A DNA stretch of 35,151 nt from Alphaproteobacteria bacterium (lineage in GTDB: Bacteria > Pseudomonadota > Alphaproteobacteria > Puniceispirillales > Puniceispirillaceae). The first letter of the stretch is position 1, and every line of letters starts with the position of its first letter. The stretch lies in assembly GCA_016780765.1 (NCBI GenBank), contig JADHLH010000016.1, positions 1-35,151 on the forward strand, in the 5' to 3' direction. Position numbers and translations under genes: made by a program. Below are positions 17,232 through 24,780 of the stretch, piece by piece. Under the pieces are notes generated by a model that had not been told where the DNA came from, searched no databases, and saw only the letters and a program-made list of their open reading frames with translations.

Positions 17232-18403
17232 GTGTCGATCAGATGAACATGCTGCGGCATATCACACAGCCGCACGCAATCGCTGTCGCGCACATGCAAT
17301 GTCTCGCTGAGTTCCATCCCCCAATCATCCATCCACATGCCCAGAATGATGTGAACAACCGCATTTTCCGGAACGATGGTTGTCTCGCCCGGGCGGAAGG
17401 ACAGGGTGTGCTCACCCCAGTCCGGCGCATAGGCAGCGCCGATCGAATAGCCGATCCGGCTTGGCTTCTCCAAACTATAGCGATCCAGCACTGCCTGCCA
17501 GGCCGCATGGACGTCACCGGCAATGGCGCCGGCCTTAAGTGCGCCGATGACCGCAGCCATGCCTTCCTGGACCGCATCAGACGTTCGCAGCAACGTATCT
17601 GGCGGTGGTCCCAGATGCACAGTGCGCGCCAATCCTACATTATAGCGCTTCACGCAGGCACCCAGCTCGAACGAGACTGTCTGTCCGTCCTCCAGCGGTG
17701 CGGCGGTCCACATCGGATGCGCGGTTGTAGCCGCCTCTCCGGCGAGGATCAGGGGGTGCAGCGCCGGCATATCGCCGCCACATTCGGGCGTGCCGCGAAT
17801 TTGGGCAGCCACAACATCTGCCATCAGGTCACACTGGCGAACGCCCGGGCGCGCACCGTCCCACGCTGTCTGCATGGCAATCTCGGCAATGCGTGCGGCC
17901 TGCGTCATCACCGCGATTTCGGCGGTGCTTTTTATCAGACGCTGCCAGTTCACCAGCAGATCGGCATCGATGAAGGACGCATTCGGCAATCCGGCACGCA
18001 GCGCGTCAAGGGCACGCGGCGACAGGAAGTAACTATCACTTTCAAATCCGATCCGCGCCGTGGCAAAACCATTATCCCTCATCCAGCCGGCCAGCCAGTC
18101 CATCGGGTGCGTGTCGGGCCGCTGGACCAGCGTTTCAGGATAGGCCACCACCTGATCATCACTCAGCCAGCTGGTGAATTTTGCCGCCCCCGCATCCATC
18201 AGCCGGCCCATCCACCACGGTCCGCCAGACAGGCCCACCAGCATCATCTGCGGGGTGTAGAACGACCATGCGTCATAGCCGGTCAGCCAGTTGATATTCG
18301 CCGGATCGCCAATCACAAGCGCGGTCAGCCCGCGCGCCTCCATTTCGCTGCGCACCCGCGCCAGACGATGATCATATTCAGCCTTTTCAAATGCCGGTGC
18401 CAT
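17228..18403 (-). CDS. M24-family hydrolase, ectoine hydrolase (DoeA/EutD)-like
   Basis: A 391-residue protein with a creatinase/prolidase N-terminal domain and a pita-bread C-terminal domain. Start taken at 18403, where TGATG links it to the ureohydrolase stop. Motifs recall DoeA/EutD, the ring-opening ectoine hydrolases: DPANINWLTGYDAWSFYTPQ (residues 33-52), VNWQRLIKS, MPALHPLI, FELGACVKRY and PDWGEHTLSFRPG. Canonical M24 metal ligands are not kept: the first Asp aligns with Glu246, the second with Gly257, and the active-site GHGIG histidine with Tyr319 (GYSIG). That loss is shared with EutD-like sequences as I recall them and argues against a metal aminopeptidase. Likely substrate is ectoine or another cyclic amidine or amide; creatinase is a distant alternative. 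Confidence 0.65.
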   Translation of the reverse strand: MAPAFEKAEYDHRLARVRSEMEARGLTALVIGDPANINWLTGYDAWSFYTPQMMLVGLSGGPWWMGRLMDAGAAKFTSWLSDDQVVAYPETLVQRPDTHPMDWLAGWMRDNGFATARIGFESDSYFLSPRALDALRAGLPNASFIDADLLVNWQRLIKSTAEIAVMTQAARIAEIAMQTAWDGARPGVRQCDLMADVVAAQIRGTPECGGDMPALHPLILAGEAATTAHPMWTAAPLEDGQTVSFELGACVKRYNVGLARTVHLGPPPDTLLRTSDAVQEGMAAVIGALKAGAIAGDVHAAWQAVLDRYSLEKPSRIGYSIGAAYAPDWGEHTLSFRPGETTIVPENAVVHIILGMWMDDWGMELSETLHVRDSDCVRLCDMPQHVHLIDT

Positions 18404-19377
18404 CAGCTGCCAGCACCGTCGCGGTAAGCCACACCAGGCAGCACACACAGCATTTCATAAATCAGATTGGCAGCCAGCAAAGCCGTGTTGCCCTGTGGGT
18501 CATAGGGCGGTGACACCTCAACAAGATCAGCCCCGACAATGTTGAGGCCGCGACAACCGCGGATAATCTCAATCGCCTGAATGGGGGTCAGTCCACCAAT
18601 TTCCGGTGTGCCTGTCCCGGGGGCAAATCCCGGATCAAGGGAATCAATATCGAATGTCAGATAGACCGGGCCGTCACCCATGGCGGCGCGGGTGCGTTCA
18701 ATCAGCGGGGCCGCCGACTGGTGCCATAATTCCTCTGCCTGCACGACGGTAAAGCCCTGATCGCGCGACCAGTCAAAATCTTCGGCCGTATAGCCAGTGC
18801 CGCGCAGCCCGATCTGCCAGGTGCGATGCGGGTCGATCAACCCCTCCTCGACAGCGCGGCGAAAGGGTGTGCCATGGGCGATGGACTCGCCAAACATATG
18901 CTCGTTGATATCAGCATGGGCATCGATATGGATCAACCCGACCGGTCCATGTTTGCTGGCAATGGCGCGCAACACCGGCAGGCTCAGCGTATGATCACCG
19001 CCAAGCGTCAGCGGTATCACATCATGTTCCAGCACTTTGGCGTAGAAATCTGTAATGCGGGCCACCGCATCTTTGAGATCAAAGGTGTTGATCGGCACAT
19101 CACCCAGATCACCGACACGCAGCGAATCAAAAGGTGCGGCGCGTGTCCACATATTATAGGGGCGCAGCATGACCGATTCCGCCCTGATCTGTTTTGGCCC
19201 AAAACGCGTACCCGGCCGGTTGGATGTACCAACATCAAGCGGGATGCCGATGAAGACCACGTCCATACCCTCGGCAGTTTCGACGGCAGGAAGCCGCATC
19301 ATCGTGCCGGGGCCGGCAAAGCGGGGCATATCATTGCCGCCAAGCGGCTGGGGGAATTTGTCTGTACTGTCACTCAT
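18403..19377 (-). CDS. Agmatinase-family ureohydrolase
   Basis: A 324-residue member of the arginase/agmatinase superfamily, di-manganese enzymes that split guanidino compounds into urea and an amine. Metal-binding motifs are complete: GGDHTLSLP (His129), HIDAHADI and FDIDSLDPGFAPGTGTPEIGG. GIPLDVGTSNRPGTRFGP is typical of agmatinase, guanidinobutyrase and guanidinopropionase rather than arginase. Start taken at the ATG at 19377; an upstream GTG at 19398 is possible, and neither has a clear ribosome site. It overlaps the next gene by one base (TGATG) and begins 30 bases after fghA. The substrate is unknown; linkage to an ectoine-hydrolase-like gene and an ArgE-like deacetylase is unusual for polyamine metabolism. 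Confidence 0.82.
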   Translation of the reverse strand: MSDSTDKFPQPLGGNDMPRFAGPGTMMRLPAVETAEGMDVVFIGIPLDVGTSNRPGTRFGPKQIRAESVMLRPYNMWTRAAPFDSLRVGDLGDVPINTFDLKDAVARITDFYAKVLEHDVIPLTLGGDHTLSLPVLRAIASKHGPVGLIHIDAHADINEHMFGESIAHGTPFRRAVEEGLIDPHRTWQIGLRGTGYTAEDFDWSRDQGFTVVQAEELWHQSAAPLIERTRAAMGDGPVYLTFDIDSLDPGFAPGTGTPEIGGLTPIQAIEIIRGCRGLNIVGADLVEVSPPYDPQGNTALLAANLIYEMLCVLPGVAYRDGAGS

Positions 19378-19407
19378 CGCGATACCGGCCACCGGCACCA
19401 GCAGGCG

Positions 19408-20238
19408 TCACAGACGTGCCGCATGCCAGCGAAGATGATCCTCCATGAAGCTGGAAATAAAGTAATAGGAATGGCCATAGCCGGGCTGCATGCGCAAGGT
19501 CAGCTCAGTCTTGGTACCGGCGACAGCTGTCTCCAGCAGCCACGGACGCAGACCAAGTTTCAGAAAACTGTCAGCATCACCCTGATCGATCAGAATTTCA
19601 GGAAAGCTGTGGCCATCCTCGACAAGCGATACCGCATCATAGGCCCGCCATGCGGCCTGATCCGATCCCAGATATCTGGTAAACGCCGAAGATGACAGGT
19701 CTGCAGTCGACGGGTTGACGATGGGGGCAAAGGCAGAGGCGCTGCGAAACCGGTCAGGATTGCGAAGCGCCATCACCAGCGCGCCATGCCCACCCATTGA
19801 ATGGCCAAAGATGCCCTGGCGCGACATGTCCAGATTGAAGGCATCACCCACCAGCGCAGGCAGCTCGTCACGGATATAGCTGTACATCCGGTAATGCGTT
19901 TCATAGGGCGCCTCGCTGGCATCGACATAGAAGCCGGCACCACTGCCAAACTGCCAGTTATCCGGCTCGTCCGGCACTTCTGCCCCGCGCGGGCTGGTAT
20001 CAGGTGCGATGATGGCAAGGCCAAGTTCTGCGGCAACACGCCGGTATTCACCCTTTTCCATCACATTGGCATGTGTGCAGGTCAGACCTGACAGGTACCA
20101 CAGAACAGGCACTGGCCCGGCCTCGGCCTGCGGCGGCATATATACCGCAAATGTCATGTCACATGCGGTCTGGCTGGCGGCATGGCGATAGACACCCTGC
20201 ACACCGTCAAAGCTCTTTTCGGTGGACAATGTTTCCAT
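19408..20238 (-). CDS. fghA: S-formylglutathione hydrolase
   Basis: A 276-residue alpha/beta hydrolase of the esterase D family. The nucleophile Ser147 lies in GHSMGGHG, with the oxyanion-loop segment WYLSGLTCTHANVMEKGEYRR and IAPDTSPRGAEVPDEPDNWQFGSGAGFYVDA both typical of FghA. It cleaves S-formylglutathione to formate and glutathione. ATG at 20238 is preceded by GGGGAG; two in-frame GTGs stand directly before it. It follows adhC on the same strand with a 61-base gap, and together they give the complete glutathione-dependent formaldehyde oxidation route. Confidence 0.95.
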   Translation of the reverse strand: METLSTEKSFDGVQGVYRHAASQTACDMTFAVYMPPQAEAGPVPVLWYLSGLTCTHANVMEKGEYRRVAAELGLAIIAPDTSPRGAEVPDEPDNWQFGSGAGFYVDASEAPYETHYRMYSYIRDELPALVGDAFNLDMSRQGIFGHSMGGHGALVMALRNPDRFRSASAFAPIVNPSTADLSSSAFTRYLGSDQAAWRAYDAVSLVEDGHSFPEILIDQGDADSFLKLGLRPWLLETAVAGTKTELTLRMQPGYGHSYYFISSFMEDHLRWHAARL

Positions 20239-20255
20239 CACCACATCTCCCCTAT

Positions 20256-20291
20256 CAGATCATTTCAGGCCAGATCATTTCAGGCCAGATC
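20256..20291. repeat. 15-bp tandem repeat between adhC and fghA
   Basis: CAGATCATTTCAGGC occurs at 20256-20270 and 20271-20285 and is followed by a third CAGATC. It fills much of the 61-base gap between the adhC stop and the fghA ribosome site. Confidence 0.93.
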
Positions 20292-20299
20292 GGGCCGGA

Positions 20300-21409
20300 T
20301 CAGAATACGACAACAGACCGGATTGATTCGCCCTCATGCATCAGATCAAATCCCTTGTTGATCTCGTCAAGTGACAGCGTGTGGGTGATCATCGGATCAA
20401 TCTCGATCTTGCCCTGCATGTACCAGTCGACAATCTTTGGCACATCGGTACGCCCGCGCGCACCGCCAAATGCCGTGCCGCGCCAGCTGCGTCCAGTCAC
20501 CAGCTGGAACGGACGCGTATTGATTTCCTGACCGGCACCAGCAACGCCAATGATAATGGATTCGCCCCACCCCTTATGCGCGCATTCCAGTGCCTGTCGC
20601 ATCACATTGGTGTTGCCGATACATTCAAACGAATAGTCAGCACCGCCACCTGTCAGCTCCACCAGATGGCCCACAAGATTGTCGCCATGATCTGCCGGAT
20701 TGACAAAATGGGTCATGCCGAAGCGTTCGCCCCATGCCTGTTTGTCATTATTCAGATCAACACCGACAATCTGGTTGGCACCGATCATCCGCAGGCCCTG
20801 AATCACATTCAGCCCGATGCCGCCAAGCCCGAACACCACAGCCGTGCAGCCCGGCTCTGCCTTGGCCGTGTTGATCACTGCCCCGATGCCGGTTGTAACG
20901 CCGCAGCCGATATAGCAAATCTTGTCGAAAGGCGCATCGGGATGCACCTTGGCAAGCGCAATTTCGGGCACCACGGTGAAGTTTGAAAAGGTCGATGTGC
21001 CCATATAATGCAGCACTTGTTCCCCACCGATTGAAAACCGGCTGGTGCCGTCCGGCATCACACCCTGGCCTTGTGTTGTTCTGATGGCCTGACACAGGTT
21101 TGTTTTGGGATGCAGGCAATATTCACATTCGCGGCATTCCGGCGTGTAAAGCGGGATCACATGATCACCCGGGACCACACTTTTGACGCCAGCCCCCACT
21201 TCGCGCACGATGCCCGCACCTTCATGCCCCAGAATGGCCGGGAACATGCCTTCCGGGTCATCCCCGGACAGGGTAAAGGCATCGGTGTGACAAATGCCGG
21301 TTGCCATGATCTCGACCAGCACCTCGCCTTCGCGCGGCCCAGCCAGATCGACTTCCATGATTTCGAGGGGTTTGCCGGCGGCAACCGCCACCGCTGCACG
21401 TGTTTTCAT
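20300..21409 (-). CDS. adhC: S-(hydroxymethyl)glutathione dehydrogenase / class III alcohol dehydrogenase
   Basis: A 369-residue zinc alcohol dehydrogenase. The catalytic-zinc Cys40 is in [22 protein letters not shown] follows, and the structural-zinc cysteines are in [17 protein letters not shown]. The NAD fold is [15 protein letters not shown], and the substrate region [21 protein letters not shown] is the class III pattern. It oxidises S-hydroxymethylglutathione to S-formylglutathione with NAD+, and may also reduce S-nitrosoglutathione. The ATG has GGAGG about nine bases upstream. fghA follows on the same strand. A 194-base gap with direct repeats lies between it and the upstream GMC gene. 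Confidence 0.95.
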   Translation of the reverse strand: MKTRAAVAVAAGKPLEIMEVDLAGPREGEVLVEIMATGICHTDAFTLSGDDPEGMFPAILGHEGAGIVREVGAGVKSVVPGDHVIPLYTPECRECEYCLHPKTNLCQAIRTTQGQGVMPDGTSRFSIGGEQVLHYMGTSTFSNFTVVPEIALAKVHPDAPFDKICYIGCGVTTGIGAVINTAKAEPGCTAVVFGLGGIGLNVIQGLRMIGANQIVGVDLNNDKQAWGERFGMTHFVNPADHGDNLVGHLVELTGGGADYSFECIGNTNVMRQALECAHKGWGESIIIGVAGAGQEINTRPFQLVTGRSWRGTAFGGARGRTDVPKIVDWYMQGKIEIDPMITHTLSLDEINKGFDLMHEGESIRSVVVF

Positions 21410-21481
21410 CTTCTGCTTCCTCCGGGAACCTTGCAGCCTGTTGCCAGCAGTTCAGGGCAACAACGCCTTACTTTTTTTCTT

Positions 21482-21510
21482 GCATGCGTTCTGTCGCAAC
21501 GATGGCATGC
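21482..21510. promoter_or_regulatory. GCATGC pair upstream of adhC, possible operator
   Basis: Two copies of the palindromic hexamer GCATGC (21482-21487 and 21505-21510) stand 17 bases apart, 73 to 101 bases before the adhC start. They could form a regulator site or be chance. No clear promoter hexamers are visible for adhC. Confidence 0.2.
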
Positions 21511-21529
21511 TGTCTGCCACCATACAAGA

Positions 21530-21565
21530 CAGATTTTGGACCAGATTCCGGATCAGATATCGGGG
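21530..21565. repeat. Three imperfect 12-bp direct repeats upstream of adhC
   Basis: CAGATTTTGGAC (21530-21541), CAGATTCCGGAT (21542-21553) and CAGATATCGGGG (21554-21565) are adjacent and in phase, consensus CAGATNNYGGRN. They lie in the gap between the GMC stop and adhC. Either a decayed tandem duplication or a row of regulator half-sites. Confidence 0.7.
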
Positions 21566-21603
21566 TCTGGCAAGTGCTCTGGTTTGACGGGCGCTCTGAA
21601 GGA

Positions 21604-23262
21604 CTAGCGCTGGGCGCTTTCCCAGTCAGGATGGAAAAACGGCTCATCATTGGCGCGCGGCAATGGCTGACGCCCCAGAATATGGTCGGCCGCCTTTTCG
21701 CCGGTCATGATTGAAGGGCCGTTCAGATTACCATTCGTGATCCGCGGAAAGATTGATGAATCGGCAACCCGCAGACGGTCCACACCGATTACCCGGCATT
21801 GCGGATCAACGACACTGCCCGGATCATCAGCTGCCCCCATGCGCACGGTACCGCAGGGGTGATAGGCGCTTTCGACATTGTCGCGGATAAACTGGTCAAT
21901 CGCGTCATCCGAAATGGCACCATCACCGGGCTGGATTTCACGCCCGCGATACGGGTCCAGCGGGTGCTGGCTGACAATCTCGCGCGTCAGGTGGATACAG
22001 CGACGAAACTCGGTCCAGTCATCCTCGTGGCTCATATAGTTGAAACGAATTTCCGGGGCGCTGTCATGCCGGTTGTCGCGGATCCGCACATGACCACGTG
22101 ATTTTGAACGCATCGGCCCGACATGAAGCTGGAACCCATGACCTTCGGCCGGGGCCTGACCATCATAGCTGATCGCCACCGGCAGGAAATGATACTGGAT
22201 GTCGGGATAGCTGATACCGGCAGCAGAGCGAATGAAGCCGAGCGTTTCAAACTGGTTCGACGCACCAAGGCCAGATTTGAAGAACAACCATTCGGCACCG
22301 ATCCGCGCCTTGGCCAGCAGGCCCAGATGTTTGTACAGCGTGATCGGCTGCAGACAGGCGATCTGGAAATACACCTCGAGATGGTCCTGCAGATTCGCAC
22401 CGACACCCGCCCTGTCCACGCGCACGTCAACACCGGCCGCCTGCAATAGCTTGCCCGGGCCAATGCCCGAGCGCTGGAGGATTTGTGGTGAATTGATCGC
22501 CCCGGCAGCCAGCACCACCTCGGCGCGGGCATTCACCCGGTGGCGCGCGCCGCGGCGCACAAACTCCACCCCGACCGCTGTCATGCCGTCGAAAATAACC
22601 CGGTCAACCATCGCGCCCGTCACCAGATCAACATTGCCGCGTGCCATGGCTGGCCGCAGATAGGCATTTGCCGATGACCAGCGTCGGCCCTTCCACACGG
22701 TCATGTCAGCCGGCCCAAAGCCTTCCTGCCGGTAGCCGTTATAATCTGGCGTGGTGGTATATCCAGCCGCCCTCGTTGCCTCGACAAAGGCCGCATGCAG
22801 CGGATTATCACGTGGCCCGCGTGTGACATGCAGCGGCCCGTCCGTCCCCCGCCAGGGTGTCTCACCGCCATGGGAATGTTCCATCCGCCGGAAATAGGGC
22901 AGCACATCGGCATAGCCCCAGCCGGCAGCGCCCGAATCCTCCCAATGCGTGTAATCACCAGCATGACCGCGTACATAGATCATCCCGTTGATCGAGGACG
23001 ACCCGCCAATCACCTTACCGCGTGGACAAACAAGCCGCCGTCCACCAAGTGCCGGTTCCGGTTCGGCAAGATAGCCCCAGTCATAGCGCTTCATGTTCAT
23101 CGGATAGGACAGCGCGGCCGGCATCTGGATTAGCGGTCCGGCATCACTGCCTCCGAATTCCAGCACCAGAATACGGCTGCTGCCATCCTCACCAAGCCGG
23201 TAGGCCATAGCACCGCCGGCAGATCCTGACCCGATGATGATAAAGTCATAATCCTGTTCCAT
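21604..23262 (-). CDS. GMC-family FAD oxidoreductase (choline dehydrogenase-like)
   Basis: A 552-residue glucose-methanol-choline oxidoreductase. The FAD-binding fold is [17 protein letters not shown], the GMC signature 1 segment is [23 protein letters not shown], signature 2 is [15 protein letters not shown], and the C-terminal catalytic His region is [12 protein letters not shown] with [12 protein letters not shown] following. Start taken at the ATG at 23262; a GTG at 23310 would add residues of no recognisable kind. GMC enzymes oxidise alcohols, choline or sugars and pass electrons to quinone or another acceptor. Adjacent adhC/fghA hint at an alcohol or N-methyl source of aldehyde, but substrate cannot be assigned. 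BetA for choline is only one of several options. Confidence 0.82.
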   Translation of the reverse strand: MEQDYDFIIIGSGSAGGAMAYRLGEDGSSRILVLEFGGSDAGPLIQMPAALSYPMNMKRYDWGYLAEPEPALGGRRLVCPRGKVIGGSSSINGMIYVRGHAGDYTHWEDSGAAGWGYADVLPYFRRMEHSHGGETPWRGTDGPLHVTRGPRDNPLHAAFVEATRAAGYTTTPDYNGYRQEGFGPADMTVWKGRRWSSANAYLRPAMARGNVDLVTGAMVDRVIFDGMTAVGVEFVRRGARHRVNARAEVVLAAGAINSPQILQRSGIGPGKLLQAAGVDVRVDRAGVGANLQDHLEVYFQIACLQPITLYKHLGLLAKARIGAEWLFFKSGLGASNQFETLGFIRSAAGISYPDIQYHFLPVAISYDGQAPAEGHGFQLHVGPMRSKSRGHVRIRDNRHDSAPEIRFNYMSHEDDWTEFRRCIHLTREIVSQHPLDPYRGREIQPGDGAISDDAIDQFIRDNVESAYHPCGTVRMGAADDPGSVVDPQCRVIGVDRLRVADSSIFPRITNGNLNGPSIMTGEKAADHILGRQPLPRANDEPFFHPDWESAQR

Positions 23263-23372
23263 CAGCCCACTATCTGGCCGGCATCCTTGCGCGTCAAGAC
23301 CGGTGCGCACACGGCAACAACAATCAAGAAACAGGGATGATTTTTGCTGCCAGCCAGGTCATAGTCCTGGGT

Positions 23373-24722
23373 ATGACCATGTTGATCTCAGACGTCGCCG
23401 ACGCACTTGCCAGTGGACAGCTCTCCGCACGTGACCACCTTGAACAGTGTCTTGCTGCCATCGACAGCGAAGATGGCCGCCGCGCCTTTGTCACGGTGAA
23501 TGCCGAAGAGGCGCGCCGCAATGCCGATCACACCGACATGCTGCACAAGGCTGGTGCGACGCTTCCCGCCTTTGCCGGGGTGACCCTGTCGGTAAAGGAT
23601 CTGTTCGATATTGCCGGTGAGGTGACACGTGCCGGCTCGCGTGTTCTGGATGATGCGGCCCCAGCCAGCGTCGATGCCACGGTTGTCGCCAGACTGAAAG
23701 CTGCCGGCTTTAACATCATCGGGCGGACCAACATGACCGAGTTTGCCTATTCGGGCCTTGGCATGAACCCGCATTACGGCAACCCGCGCAGCCCTTACGG
23801 ACGCGATATCGATGACGGGTTTGTTGCCGGAGGCTCATCATCAGGCAGCGCTGTTTCCATTGCTGATGGGATGGCAGCGGCCACCATTGGCACGGATACA
23901 GGCGGGTCGACACGCGCGCCAGCTGTTTTCTGCGGCATTACCGGATTGAAACCGACCACCACGCGAATGCCGGGCGACGGTGTTTTTCCGCTGTCTACAT
24001 CCTTTGACGCTGCTGGCCCGATGGGGCACAGCGTTGATTGCTGCGCTATTCTGGACAGCCTCATGGCTGGTGGCAGCGGCACGATCGAGGCCGATTTTCC
24101 GGCGTCCGGACTGCGCCTTGCTGTGCCGCGCGGCTATCTGTTCGAGGATTTGGATGATCAGGTGTCGCAGGATTTTGAGACCGCGCTGTCCCGCCTGTCA
24201 GCCGTTGGCGTTACAATAAGCGATGTCCGGCTGGATATTCTGGAGGAGTTGCGACCTGCCAATCTGCCGAAAAGCATCGTGTCCGCCGAAGCCTATGAAA
24301 TCCACCGCGAGCTGCTGGCATCGGGCCGCGATCTGTATGATCCCTATATTGCGACACGGCTGGCAGCCGGCGCCGACATCGCTGCTGCAGATTATATTGC
24401 CATGCATCGGGACCGCGCCGCAGTTTGCGCCGAAGTGGCAGGCCTGACGCGTCCGTTTGATGCGCTGATACTGCCGACAACGCCGACACTGCCCCCAGCG
24501 CTGGCCGGGCTGCAGGGAACCGATATGCTGATGAAGACCAGCGCGCGCGTCTTGCGCAATACAGCCCTGTCCAACTATCTGGACCGGCCAACCATCACCA
24601 TCCCCGGCCACGCCCCCGGCACCGCGCCCACTGGTGTGTCACTGATCGGGTCGCACAGCCATGATCGCCGCTTGCTGGCGATCGCTGCCGGGCTGGAGGA
24701 TATCATCCGCATAAAGGCCTGA
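23373..24722 (+). CDS. Amidase signature family hydrolase
   Basis: About 449 residues from the ATG at 23373; an in-frame ATG at 23337 would add 12 hydrophobic residues, and the choice is uncertain because neither has a strong ribosome site. The Ser-cisSer-Lys triad of the amidase signature family is readable: Lys75 in SVKDLFD, the cis-serine in GGSSSGSA (residues 155-157) and nucleophile Ser179 in GTDTGGSTRAPA. The C-terminal region (LDRPTITIPGHAPGTAPTGVSLIGSHSHD, about 24580-24665) is typical of GatA-like amidases. It hydrolyses a carboxamide to acid and ammonia; no gatB/gatC neighbours, so a catabolic amidase rather than a tRNA amidotransferase subunit. Convergent with the RND gene. Confidence 0.85.
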   Translation: MTMLISDVADALASGQLSARDHLEQCLAAIDSEDGRRAFVTVNAEEARRNADHTDMLHKAGATLPAFAGVTLSVKDLFDIAGEVTRAGSRVLDDAAPASVDATVVARLKAAGFNIIGRTNMTEFAYSGLGMNPHYGNPRSPYGRDIDDGFVAGGSSSGSAVSIADGMAAATIGTDTGGSTRAPAVFCGITGLKPTTTRMPGDGVFPLSTSFDAAGPMGHSVDCCAILDSLMAGGSGTIEADFPASGLRLAVPRGYLFEDLDDQVSQDFETALSRLSAVGVTISDVRLDILEELRPANLPKSIVSAEAYEIHRELLASGRDLYDPYIATRLAAGADIAAADYIAMHRDRAAVCAEVAGLTRPFDALILPTTPTLPPALAGLQGTDMLMKTSARVLRNTALSNYLDRPTITIPGHAPGTAPTGVSLIGSHSHDRRLLAIAAGLEDIIRIKA

Positions 24723-24738
24723 CGCAAACCCCGGTGCA

Positions 24739-24759
24739 GCCCGGCTTATTTGGCCGGGC
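24739..24759. terminator. Hairpin in the convergent amidase/RND gap
   Basis: A perfect 7-bp stem GCCCGGC/GCCGGGC closes a 7-base loop (TTATTTG). It sits between two converging stops and could serve both directions, but no T-run follows on either strand, so it is terminator-like only. Confidence 0.4.
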
Positions 24760-24780
24760 CTATTCAGGTGGGCCTATTCA
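24756..24780. repeat. 14-bp-period duplication over the RND stop codon
   Basis: GGGCCTATTCA occurs at 24756-24766 and again at 24770-24780. The second copy includes the RND stop codon (TAG on the minus strand), so a GAATAG is repeated just downstream of the true stop. The first copy merges with the hairpin's right arm. Confidence 0.9.

Noticed and set aside
17228-18403. Creatinase assignment for the M24 protein
   Set aside because: Tempting beside a ureohydrolase and formaldehyde genes, but the DPANINWLTGYD, FELGACVKRY and PDWGE segments fit EutD/DoeA better.
21472-21478. Run of seven T as a terminator
   Set aside because: Lies on the plus strand where no plus-strand gene precedes it, and no GC-rich hairpin stands before it.
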